A DNA stretch of 64,000 nucleotides, from assembly GCA_029204225.1 (NCBI GenBank), contig CM055105.1, positions 12,826,654 to 12,890,653 of the forward strand. The letters are read 5' to 3'. Below are positions 12,308-22,974 of the stretch, one piece after another. The position numbers and the translations under genes were made by a program. A model generated the notes under the pieces. That model worked only from the letters and a program-made list of their open reading frames with translations. It ran no database searches and had not been told where the DNA came from. Source of the DNA: Diphasiastrum complanatum (Eukaryota; Streptophyta; Lycopodiopsida; Lycopodiales; Lycopodiaceae). The stretch's first letter is position 1, and the number at the start of each line of letters is the position of its first letter.

Positions 12308-13618
12308 TGTCCGAAATTGTGACTCCTGCAACTTTGTCGCGAAGGTGACGAAGCGAAGCGAAGCAAAGCGAAATGAAGCGAAGGGCAAACAAACCTCGAA
12401 GACCGAAAGAAAAGTATTCGAGATTCGGCCCAACGACCAGGTGTCGAAACACACTAGAGGAAGACACAAAACGAAAGAAAGCAATTCGCGCTGCCAACTA
12501 GCAGCTCGACGAGTGTGGTGTATTGTACTTCACGCTCAGCTGAAAGAGACAGCGATAACAGAGAATAACTAACTAGTTGACTAGCATTAACTTGTCTTGT
12601 AATTCTCTGATTAGCTATCTTGTAAACTCCACACAGTGGAGATTGTAAAAATTACAGCAAATAAGGATCCTAAAACACTTGAAATGATGAGGAAAACAAT
12701 AGATTATGATTTCATAAGATTAGCACAAGTTGAACCATCAAAATCCATCAAAAACCTATGCTTGAACCTCACTAAATGGCCCAAATCCTTGAAGAAGGCT
12801 TCACACGTGTGAAAGTACGGCCTCCCACAGTCTGAGTACTGTACACCAGACCTACATTCAATCCTATAATCATTAGTAATCACAAGTACTCAAACAATTA
12901 TGAACATAGAGAGCAATTGCACCATTATGAGAGAAAAAACATGAAATTGCTTGATTGATTTTGGTGAGATATCATCACCTATATATACATGATCCATCAC
13001 GGTTTTGGGCAGGTATGAGTAGCCCTAAACCTATCCCTAATGCTAATTTTGGTGGATCTTTCATCCCTACCAAGTTAGGGTTGGAATCTTGGAGATCCCT
13101 CAACAATGCAAAAATTACCAAAAATAGCTCCTATTTTTTCTCCCTTGTATCTAAGCATAATTTGGACTCATTCCAAAGGTTCTAACACTTAGGTCTACTT
13201 GAGAACATCCTTATGAATGGAATCCTATGCTATTTGGCACATGTGACAAGCCACATCATGACCATCTAACTATTTACAAGTCATATGACCAAAACTAGTC
13301 AAGCTAGAATTGTGAATTTTTAACAGATAAATACGCATTTTTGATAGAGACGATGTAGAGAACGAAAAGAATAGAAGAGAGAAAAGTTGTGCATGAAATT
13401 CTGCCAATGAGCAAAACACAGTGATTGAGGTGAGCGTCAGGTCGCCAACGAGCGAGACACTGACCAACTCACTGAAAAACGCAAAAACAGAAAATACAAT
13501 TGCTATCTTCTCCACCTCATTGTTCGTGTCGTCTTCTTGATTGATTCTCTCATTATCTGTGATCTGTAGTTGCTTGCTTAGGGTCATGGAAAAAGAAAAA
13601 CCCAACAAAAATTTTACA
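12308..13618 (+). mobile_element. Copia family A 5' LTR, split by an insertion
   Basis: It begins TGTCCGAAATTG and ends TTTTACA directly before a tRNA-iMet primer site. Its left and right parts match the minus-strand family A LTR at 20524-21146 (shared AAACTCCACACAGT, AAATACGCATTTTTGATAGA and the GAGCGAGACACTGACCAACT stretch). About 650 bp near 12660-13310 is absent from that copy, so it is an insertion. Without it the LTR is about 650 bp, close to the 623 bp sister. Confidence 0.82.
12658..13312. mobile_element. Unclassified insertion inside the family A LTR
   Basis: The other family A LTRs lack this block. Its ends carry an imperfect inverted repeat (TGTAAAAATTACA at the left; the complement of a TGTTAAAAATTCACA-like string at the right), which suggests a small non-autonomous DNA element. 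The exact ends are uncertain by about 10 bases. No coding capacity is recognised. Confidence 0.5.
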
Positions 13619-13636
13619 TGGTATCAGAGCCCCAGG
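13619..13636 (+). promoter_or_regulatory. Primer-binding site, tRNA-iMet type (family A)
   Basis: TGGTATCAGAGC follows the LTR end immediately. It is the standard Copia primer site complementary to the 3' end of initiator tRNA-Met, and fixes the element as plus-strand. Confidence 0.9.
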
Positions 13637-13640
13637 TTAT

Positions 13641-13905
13641 TGTCAACAGTTATAAATGCAACATCAAGCATTCACCATAAGCAATCACCAAGTAGGGAGA
13701 CAGAAGAAGAACACGCAATATCACTCTATCACACTAACTTCATACTGAATATAAAATGTACATATAAACCTTGAACCCTGATAGAGAGAGAAAACCTACG
13801 AATAGACTAATAGACTAACCTATGGCTAATTACAGCTGGCAACAGCTGTCAACATTAATGTTCATCGTAAACAGTAACAATGAAGTTTATCATTGATTTC
13901 TAACA
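13641..13905 (-). repeat. Copia B 3' LTR
   Basis: Read on the minus strand it starts TGTTAGAAATC right after the purine tract ATTGAGGGAGAG and ends TTGACA. At 265 bp it is much shorter than the family A and E LTRs. Confidence 0.78.
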
Positions 13906-14647
13906 CTCTCCCTCAATGATAAAATTACATTCTTCTATTCCTAGTAGAGTATGAAACTTTTCAAATTTACATCTACCTAATGACTTAGTAAAAATATTTG
14001 CCACTTGATCTTCAGATTCACAAAAAACAAGATCAATGGATCCATCAAGAATTTTCTCTCGAACAAAATGATAATGTATTTTGATGTGCTTGGTTCGAGC
14101 ATATAAAACTAGATTTTTCGCAAGGTGAATGCAGCTTTGATTGTCGCAAGATATAGTAGTTGCATCCACCTGTGGGTGACCTAGATCCACAAGCAATCTT
14201 CGTAACCATACCGCTTCTTGTGCAACATTGTTGAGTGCAATATTCAGCTTCCGTCGAGGATAGGGCTACTGTAGGTTGTTTTTTGCTGCTCCATGAAACT
14301 GCAGTTGTACCATAATTGAATGTATGACCACTGGTAGACCTTCTGTCATCACATGCCCAATCAGCATCTGTATATCCTATCAATATTGGCATTTCAAGCT
14401 GATCATACTTCAAATGAAAATTCAATGTCTCTCGAATGTATCTGAGAATACGTTCAGCAGACTTCCAGTGTGTTTGACTAGGACCTTGCATAAATTGACT
14501 AACAACACCTACAGCGTAAGAAATATCAAGTCGTGTGTGTGTCAAATAAATCAAACTACCCACCAACTGTCTATACAAATAAGCCTCGACTTTCTCAGAT
14601 TCATCATATGCAGTAAGCTTCGTGTTGACATCCATAGGTGTACTCAA
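13897..14647 (-). pseudogene. Copia B RT end and RNase H (frameshifted)
   Basis: The minus-strand frame begins at the MSTPMDVNTK segment, runs through YADADWA-like GYTDADWACDDRRSTSG and VALSSTEAEY, then shifts frame. It resumes as DNQSCIHLAKN, ARTKHI and VANIFTKSL, the usual Copia RNase H landmarks. The last codons overlap the start of the LTR region. The shift near 14200 alone prevents a working RNase H. Confidence 0.88.
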
Positions 14648-14659
14648 AGGCTTACAATC

Positions 14660-15345
14660 CTACATATTGAACTTATAAAGCAAATCTTGTGCATATTTGC
14701 TTTGTGTAAGAAAGACCACATTTTTCTTTTGCCATACTTCAATGCCAAGACAATAGTGCATCAATCCTAGATCGCTCATGTCAAAAGCATTGGAAAGATC
14801 TGATTTGATTTCATCAATTAAGCTCTCATTACTTTTTGTAATAATCAAATCATCCACATACAACACAATGAACACTATATCTGAATCTTGCCTTAGAATG
14901 TAAAGATTAGGATCAGCATCACTCTTTACTATTCCCCTTTGCTTAAAGTGTTCATCAATGCAAGAGTACCGCGCCCATGGTGCTTGCTTCAATCCATAAA
15001 TAGCTTTGTTGAGCTTACAAACAAGGTGCTCTCTCCCTGGTTCAATAAATTCTTGAGGTTGTGCTAAGTACACCTCTTCCTGCTGCTCAAATCCTCTCGC
15101 AACCAACCATGCTTTGTATTTGTTGAGTTGCCCATCAGCTCCATATTTGATCTTGTATATCCATTTGCAAGTGATAGGCGTCTTACCATCAAGTAGCTCA
15201 ACCAAGTTCCAAGTCCTATTTTGTGATATAGCTTCCATTTCTGTTTCCATAGCTTCACGCCACTCCTCGTGCTCCTTTGCTTTATCAAAAGTTTTTGGTT
15301 CTTGAGCCTTGAGCACAGAACCCATTAGGGCTAGATTCATCTCTA
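14660..15345 (-). pseudogene. Copia B reverse transcriptase with internal deletion
   Basis: The YVDD catalytic box is intact (VLYVDDLIITKSNE) and upstream CKWIYKIKYGADGQ and VARGF are clear. However VARGFEQQ jumps directly to EEVYLAQPQEF. The segment that normally lies between them, with the first catalytic Asp near VKTAFLNG, is gone in frame. Length is 226 residues. The enzyme would be dead although the frame is open. Confidence 0.9.
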
Positions 15346-15691
15346 ATCTTGCAGGAGGTTTACGATTTCTACTTGATCTTCTAAGCTCTCCCTGCTCACT
15401 AGATTAGGGAGTATCTCCCTTCTTTGCACCATCTATGACTAATAAGTACCATTTAGGTACTCTCTTGGGAATTTCAACATCAGGCTTGCCTTTGTCCATT
15501 TGACCTGTACTTTCGCTCCCTCATCAAAAGGTTCAGTGATTACTTCAGATTGTTCACCTTGGCCCATCTCGTCAAACATAGCATCTCTAGAAACTACACT
15601 TATGTGCATTTGTGTCATACATCCTGCATGCCTTGGCCTTCTCATCATATCCAAGGAAAATACACTTGATAGCTTTTGCATCCAATTTCCT

Positions 15692-16400
15692 TCATTTCTC
15701 ATCAGGAAAATGAGCATAAGCATCACAACCAAATACTCTCAAATGATAAATATTAGGTTTCTTTCCAGTAATAGCTTCATGAGGTGTCTTACCTTCCATG
15801 GATTTTGTAGGACACCATTTCATGATGTGCGTAGCTGTGCTACAAGCTTCTGCCCAAAAGGTGTTTGGCATACCCTTGCTTTTGAGCATCGCCCTGGCCA
15901 TATCAACAATAGATCTGTTCTTTCGTTCTGCAACTCCATTTTGCTGTGGTGAATAAGGTGTTGTAGTCTGCCTCTTGATCCCTTGATCTTTGTAGAAATC
16001 AATAAATTCTGTCAAAAAATACTCACCACCTCCATTAGATCTCAAAGTTTTGATGCAACATCTTGTTTGCTTTTCAACTAATGCCTTGAATTCCTTGAAC
16101 TTAGCAAGAACATCTGATTTCTTGCTTATGAAATAAATCCAAATGCATCTGCTATAATCATCAATGAAGGTGATAAAGTAATAGTAGCCACTAAGAGATC
16201 TAGTCTGCATAGGTCCACATAGATCACTGTGGACAAGATCTAGGATGCCACTGGCTCTCCTTGCTCCACTTTTGGGAAACCTCTCTCTGTGTTGTTTTCC
16301 TAAAATGCAACCTTCACAAATTTTTCCTTCAAAAGAAATATCAGGCAATCCTATAACTAGATTACCTCTTTTGAGAATCTGTAAACTTTGAGCACTAATA
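15692..16400 (-). pseudogene. Copia B integrase with altered DDE triad
   Basis: A zinc-binding end (CEGCILGKQHRERFP) and the core are visible. The first Asp is in LVHSDLCGP and the Glu in NGVAERKNRS. The second Asp is replaced by Asn (LRSNGGGEY instead of LRSDGGGEY). Integration by this protein would therefore be impaired. The domain runs to FGCDAYAHFPDEK before the frame breaks. Confidence 0.9.
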
Positions 16401-16489
16401 TGACCGAATCGTTAATGCCAAAGACCACTTATACTATCAACTGTGCTTACCATAGCTTGAGCAAAAGATCTCGCATTCAATTTGTAGAG

Positions 16490-17215
16490 TCAATTCCCGT
16501 TGACTCTAGCTCCTGTAGCAATCACTTTGTAGTGATTCTTGATGTCTTTGACAAGACATTTGTCGCTGTCAAACTCAACCTTGAGTTGTTGATCAGCCAT
16601 TGTCCCAACAGATAGTAGATTGTTAGCTAAGCCAAGTACATATTGCACATTGCTTATCCGCTTTATCTTCCCGCTGGCTAACTTCACTGGTACCACTCCA
16701 ACTCCTTTAACAGATAGCAATTTGTCATCGGCTTGTCCAACTTCATCACCATTGTGAGTTTCATTGAGTTCTGAAAACCACTCTTTCCTTGAAGTCATGT
16801 GCTTGGATGCACCACTATCAATGTACCAGGTATCCTTGGTTTCATCACTTGTCATTAATGTTGTAATGAACAATTTTGAGCTCTCACCTGTATCATCTTT
16901 ATATTGATCATCATCGTATTGATGTTGATCAGTATAATTGTTTTCATAATAATAATCATCAGTGGCCAGGTTTGTTGCAATACCTACAATTTCCAGGTTT
17001 ATTTTGCCTGGAATAGTCGCGTCCTTGACCTCAGCCTTGATTCTAATTGCCTCGATTTGGGCCATCATTGGATTGTTCTTGAAATTGTTGGAATGATCCA
17101 CGATTTGAGTTTCCACCTCTTGATTGGTGTCTTCCACGACCGAATCTACCACCACGTCCCTTGATTGCAACAGCTTGATCAAATCCCATGTTGTGATGAC
17201 TCAAGTTCTCTTGAC
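16490..17215 (-). pseudogene. Copia B gag end and protease
   Basis: A zinc knuckle start (CRYCNKPGH) is present near 16980 but in a different frame from the surrounding open frame and cut by stops. The aspartic protease is clear (TWYIDSGASKHMTSRKEWF). A Gly/Arg-rich stretch (AIKGRGGRFGRGRHQSRGG) precedes the knuckle. Upstream gag is missing. Confidence 0.85.
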
Positions 17216-17332
17216 GTTGTAATTTGCAAAAAATTCGAGTAAAGCATTTAAATTGACCACTGTGCACTTTGTTGGTAGAACTGACACTTGTTTGTCGAGG
17301 TGTTCTACATGTATAATATGTGAATACCACTG

Positions 17333-17588
17333 TGGTATCAGCGCCCAGCCTGACAAGTCATAGCCCATAAGGTTCTAAGACTAGATCGATAAAACCAAAG
17401 AGCCATTTTAAATCACAATGTCATCTATAAGCAGCATTCAATCAAAGATATACACCATTCTTCAAGCAGATGGATCAAACTACTTGGCCTGGAAAGTGAA
17501 GACATTGCTTATCCTAAGAGGAGAAGCACTATGTTCCTGGGTAGGCAAGACTGAAGAGATGCCAGCCAATGCCGGAAAGGAGCGCTAG
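17333..17588 (+). pseudogene. Copia primer site and gag N-terminus
   Basis: A tRNA-iMet-type primer site (TGGTATCAGCGCCC) at 17333 is followed by ATG 17418 and a 56-codon frame with the Copia gag opening (QADGSNYLAWKVKTLLILRG). The frame hits a stop at 17586-17588, where an unrelated sequence begins. It has the same strand as the family A LTR but a separate primer site, so it is either a second copy or the product of recombination. Confidence 0.8.
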
Positions 17589-17653
17589 TGAGGTAGTGCT
17601 AGCACTTGGCCTCTACGGGGCCAGGTTGCAGCGTAGAGCCCCGGTTCCACCCT

Positions 17654-17688
<35 letters not shown>

Positions 17689-18000
17689 CCTCTACACACC
17701 ACATTGATCTTAACTATGACTCACACCCAAACATAATCGCAAGCAAGTGCTCCTCACCAAAGTACTATACATAGGCCTTGTTATCAATAATTGACCTCTA
17801 GGGGACACCTTCCACGCTTCAAACTCTCACTGACTCAAGAGTATGGAACAACTAGTGAGGCCCTTGGAATTGGAAGTGGTCGATTGATCACTCGTGTAAG
17901 GATAGTGTGGGTCCTTCCCTCACTGGCGCATTTTGACTGGACCAATCCCTGGTCAAAAATTGCCCTAACAGAGACCCACATATTCTCAAATTTTTGAAGA
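17589..18000. mobile_element. Non-autonomous repeat interrupting Copia gag
   Basis: A sequence unlike Copia begins after the gag stop. Its right part (about 17845-17975) matches about 35995-36125: shared elements are GGAATTGGAAG, ATCACTC(A/G)TGT, TGTGGG(T/C)CCTTCC and an end in CCCTAACA. In both places it interrupts Copia coding sequence. Class unknown. Confidence 0.55.
17646..17685. repeat. Homopolymer run of 40 C
   Basis: Forty consecutive C on the plus strand, preceded by a GC-rich stretch (CTCTACGGGGCCAGG). Runs this long are rare in plant nuclear DNA and are hard to sequence, so the exact length is doubtful. Confidence 0.9.
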
Positions 18001-18656
<656 letters not shown>

Positions 18657-18779
18657 GGATGATACTTTAATCTAACCAATTCTATCATGCTCAATTTGCA
18701 GCTTTGTGGAAGCACTCATTAATCAAGTCACCCTTTTTACTAAATTAACCTTGAACCCCCAAAAATGACTTGAGTTTGC

Positions 18780-18935
18780 GTACAGTTTCAAAAATTGGCC
18801 ATTCTTCCACTATTCTTATATTTTTTCATCAACCTTGATTCCCTCAATGGTGATCTTATGACCTAGGTAAAGAAGTTCGTCCCTAAAAAATTCAAACTTA
18901 GATTTTGTAACAAAAATCTTCTCTTGTCTTAATAT
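18780..18935 (-). pseudogene. Gypsy RT thumb fragment
   Basis: The minus strand reads KSKFEFFRDELLYLGHKITI with EGIKVDEK behind it, the conserved Gypsy segment after the YLDD box (KCEF..V.YLGH.IS..GI..D..K). About 50 residues survive. Confidence 0.78.
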
Positions 18936-18939
18936 CTTC

Positions 18940-19886
18940 AAGACAGTGGACCTAGCTCTAGTGGCTTGTCCCTTTGGGAATCTTGATCTAGGCTATTTGC
19001 CTAGGAGGCACATCTCACAAACATGTCTAATGTCAATGGAGGTAGCATTAATATTCAAGTCCTTAACCATATTGTTATGATGCAAGTTCAAGATAGATCT
19101 CATGTTTAAGTGTCATAATCTTTGATGCCATAACCAGGCATATGAAGTACTCACATTGGTAGACAGCATACTCATGACTCAAAATGCACAAGTTACCTAA
19201 TTTGTTAGCAAAGATGATTTCATTATAATCTTTATCCAAAATAGTACATTGCTTTTAATTAAACAAGGCTTTGCACTCCTAGTCTGTGAGCTTGCTGATA
19301 GAAAGTAAATTCGTTGTCAACTTAGGTATATAAAGTACATTTTAAGTTGGTACTGTACGAAAATCAGTGCTCAAACACGTGAAGGGAAGCCAAATTTGAA
19401 TAAGTGGCTCTCTTCCAAGGTAGATCCAAATTCATTGCTAGATAGCTTGCTATAAAGCTAGTAGGTTGTGGAGCAATTGGTTTCATATCAATTGGATCTT
19501 CCAATCAATAGTTATAGCCAATTGAATCAAGGTGGGCAGGGAACCCCAATCTCCATGCAAGTCAACTATAAATAGATCACACCTCTTCATGCAGTCCTCC
19601 TTCCTATATCTGTCACACATACATGCAATGCTCCAAATGTCTCAATTAGAGTGTCTGGGTCCTCTCAAGGTAATTAGTCACAAACAGGCCTCAACATGGA
19701 ATTAAATCTCGACGTGACTAATAATCTCGCGTACTGGAGGGCCGGCCTACCATATTAGGACTATTCCATGTCCTTAACCGAATATGGCCATAACAGTTAC
19801 CATGCAATACTACAATTGAAAATCAATAAAAATAATCTAATATCAACAAATTAATGCTATGATACTATTTTGGATATCAAATAATA
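18940..19886 (-). mobile_element. Copia remnant (H), minus strand
   Basis: Decayed Copia sequence with the GAG-pre-integrase/zinc end visible near 19040-18940 (IRHVCEMCLLGK followed by RSRFPKGQATRA). It extends to a primer site at 19889. Gag and protease are no longer readable. The Gypsy scrap at its left end suggests a nested or truncated junction. Confidence 0.6.
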
Positions 19887-19888
19887 GA

Positions 19889-19900
19889 GCTCTAATACCA
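19889..19900 (-). promoter_or_regulatory. Primer-binding site of Copia remnant H
   Basis: On the minus strand TGGTATTAGAGC, one base from the standard tRNA-iMet site. It directly follows what should be the 5' LTR (starting TGTTGGAAGAAGG on the plus strand at 19901). Confidence 0.75.
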
Positions 19901-20523
19901 TGTTGGAAGAAGGAAAGAATGCTCAATAGAGAAATGGCTGCATTCGATAGATGCACTATCAGGCCTTGTGGAATAATCCTTCTCCTAATGTATGACTATG
20001 CTTATCAAATTTTAAACAAAACTATTGTGATTATTGCCACATTCAAATTTAAGTGATTCTCATCAAAATTTGTTACATTGATTGCGTAGACAAACATAGC
20101 AGAATAAACATTGTTGTATCGAATATTCGACAATTCAGACAAAACTATAAGAGAACATAATCAAACTACAATAGAATTGAAAAGCATTCGATCGTTCTAA
20201 CATAATTCAGTAAGCAACATGTACAAATCAGAATAATCGTGAGACAAAACAATAGCGAATGCACCGCGTACTCAAAACTATCTCTGAGTACTGACACTTC
20301 CGCTAATAAGCAATAAGCATTTCTAGCAATTCACAATATTAATCTCTAGAATAAATATGCAAAAACCTGAAGTAGCTGAAGAAGCTAAAGAAGAGTTAAC
20401 CTAGAAAGTGATCAACTATTATACTAGTTATGAATGTCGTTTAGGCTTATCCAAATGACAGTTGAAGACATCTGTTTAGTTGCAGATCACAATTGGAGCT
20501 TAGCCATATTGCGTTGTCACTTA
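19901..20523 (-). repeat. Probable 5' LTR of Copia remnant H
   Basis: It lies between the primer site and the family A LTR on the right. Only one terminus is defined, and no second copy was found in the window, so the extent is uncertain. Confidence 0.4.
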
Positions 20524-21146
20524 TGTAAAAATTTTGCTGGTTTTTTTTTTTTCCGAGACCCTTAACAAGTGACTACAAATCACAAATCATGAGAAAATCG
20601 ATCAGGAAGACAACACGAACGATGAGGTGGAGAAGAGGGCAATCGTATTTTCTGTTTTTGCGTTTTCCAGTGAGTTGGTCAGTGTCTCGCTCATTGGCGG
20701 CCTGACGCTCACCTCAATTGTTGTGTTATGCTCATTGGCGAACTTTCATGCACAACTTTTCCCTCTTCTATTATTTTTGTTCTCTACACCGTCTCTACAT
20801 TGTCTCTATCAAAAATGCGTATTTATTTCTACTGTGTGGAGTTTATAAGATAGTTAATCAGAGAATTACAAGACAAGTCAATGCTAATCAACTAGTTACT
20901 TATTCTTTATTATCGGTGTCTCTTTCAGCTGAGTCTGAAGTACAATACACCACGCTCGTCGAGTTGCCAGTTGGCAGCGCGAATTGCTTTCTTTCATTTC
21001 ATGTCTTCCTCTAGTGTGTTTCGACACATGGTCATTGAGCCGAATTTCGAATACTTTTCTTTCGGTCTTCGGGGTTTGTTTGCCCTTTGCTTCATTTCGC
21101 TTCGTCACCTTCGCGACAAAGTTGCAGGAGTTCACAATTTCTGACA
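20524..21146 (-). repeat. Family A 3' LTR (623 bp)
   Basis: Matches the LTR at 12308-13618 in inverted orientation. It carries the TTCGCGA-type words and the AGCGAGACACTGACC stretch common to the family. A T-rich run at 20540-20553 lies near its end. Confidence 0.85.
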
Positions 21147-21665
21147 CTTCCTCTTGAACCTTGCAACTTTGTATATTTAATCCAATTAGTTTTCTTTGTC
21201 TTGCGAAGAGCGATTTGTCGAGCGGCTTCGTGAGCAAATTTGCAATCATGTCTTCAAATTTTATGTACTGAACCTTGAGCTCTCCTTTCGAGATCAAGTC
21301 TCAAATATGATGGTACTTCAGAGGTATATGTTTTGTCTTTGAATGGAAAACAAGATTCTGGGACAAATATATGGCACTTTGAGAATCCATCATTATCGTG
21401 CATAGTTCTCTTTGTGGTATACCAACTGCTTCCAACATCATCTGCAACCATACTACCTCATTTGCCATCTTTGAAGCTGCGACATATTCAGCTTCGCATG
21501 AGAATTGAGCCACCAACGTTTGTGTACGCAAGAGTGAATTGATGCTCTATTCCTTGTTCTTTGCAGAATCTTGAAAATTCTGTGCTCTTGTACTCGCCTC
21601 CATTATCAGACCCGATGATCTGAATCTTCTTTGAGGTGTGTCTTTCTGCAAATGCCACGAACTAA
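20524..21665 (-). mobile_element. Copia family A copy, internally deleted
   Basis: The 3' LTR is 20524-21146 (minus strand TGTCAGAAATTG to TTTTTACA), preceded by the purine tract CAAGAGGAAG. Upstream, RNase H (SCEAEYVAASKMANEVVWLQ, IANLLTKPLDKS) runs to about 21530. There it joins directly to integrase sequence (SDNGGEYKSTEFSRFCKEQG) at about 21535-21650. The whole of RT and half of integrase are deleted, and everything 5' of 21665 is missing. Confidence 0.85.
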
Positions 21666-22974
21666 AGAAACAAAATGTTTTTGTTACCAAAGCTCTGCTA
21701 GCTCTTGACTCCCAATTTGACGAAAAGACACAAAAATGAAATGTTCACGAACATCACGAACAACATGAGAAGGTCAAACGACGCGAAAGAAAAATGTTCG
21801 CGACACAACATGAAAAGGTCAAACGATGCGAAATGACACGAAACTCTTCGCGACATGAAACCCTTCACGCTCCAAAGGACCAGAAAGATCAAACAAGTAC
21901 CATGAAGTACAAATCTCCGATATGATATGGTGACGTCAACAAAAGAGCGTTAGGACGTGCCTAATCCACCGCTTTTGTAATCTATGATTAGTTATAGATT
22001 CATCAAAATACATAGACACATATAGGCAAAATACAAAATAGAAAAGTTCACCAGTGAGCGAGGCAATTTTGTGAGTAGGATTTGTTGGATTTTCTCTGAA
22101 ATTCAATTGGTAATGAAAATCTATTTATTACCTTCCTGCAGAAATGTTGGCAAAACAAGTCTGCATTTTCACTCGTGTTGCCGCTACAGTCTGCATTTTC
22201 ACTTGTGAATTTCCAAAGGCAAAAAATGCAACACTGCATTTTATGACAGCCGACACTTGCGTAAAATGCAGCACTGCATTTTTACATGCAATCTCTAACA
22301 GTCAAAAAGAATGCGACACTTGCCTTTAAAATTGCAGGGGTGTCCTCCAAATGCCAAAGGTTGCCCTTAACTAATGGCAAAGGCCAAAAGCCAAAGAGTG
22401 TCGCATCGTCCATCTATGGATTTACTCATTACGTCTTCACGCTCCAACAATGGATTGATCTATTGATCACTTTAGTAGTTGTTAACGATCTTGTAATTGT
22501 AAAGTTAAGATAGAACAAGATTCTCCAACTGCTATATATGTAAATAAGCGATTTAAGAAAATGAGAGGTGGACCTGCTTAGCATTCACATCTTCTTGCAA
22601 CAAGCAATAGCAGCTGACATTTCTATGTTAGTGATTCATGTAGTATTACTGCGACGATGTTTCCACCTTCCATCACTTATTGTCTTGTAGTATTTTACAA
22701 TGTGGCACACTGCTACGGATTCACCTTGTTATTCTATAGCAATTAACAACAGCTGGCGTTTCTACGTCAGTGATTCACACAGTGACATTGCAGCTGTGTG
22801 CAAATGTATTGTCCATCCAATTATTTGATGTACATATTTTATTGTGCCATTATTTTTTTGTTATTGCAAGAATGCTATTCTTTATATTTTGTTTTTGCTA
22901 AGTGCATGGTGATTTTCGACACCTCAATTACTGGCTTAATCTATTGTATTTGTGACTGTTAAGTAGCTCCCTTT
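21666..22974. other. LTR-like sequence with short palindromes
   Basis: No coding region is recognised. TTCGCGACA words at 21790-21850 resemble family A LTR style. At 22223-22242 and 22263-22282 two near-identical palindromes (AAAATGCA, 4-base loop, TGCATTTT) occur, together with repeated TCTGCATTTTCACT. It may be LTR material from an unidentified element. Confidence 0.4.

Larger units (their letters stand above)
13641..17215 (-). mobile_element. 5'-truncated Copia element (B)
   Basis: A minus-strand Copia copy with gag end, protease, integrase, RT and RNase H in the standard Copia order, a purine tract at 13906-13918 and a 265 bp 3' LTR at 13641-13905. It sits just behind the family A primer site. 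The gag N-terminus and 5' LTR are missing: the recognisable sequence stops near 17215 at SHHNMGFDQAVAIKGRG. Because of that truncation no matching target duplication for GTTAT (13636-13640) is found on the right. Confidence 0.88.

Noticed and set aside
14324-14770. 148-residue plus-strand frame
   Set aside because: Antisense shadow of Copia B RT/RNase H, which has clear family motifs on the minus strand.
15500-15952. 150-residue plus-strand frame
   Set aside because: Antisense shadow of Copia B integrase.
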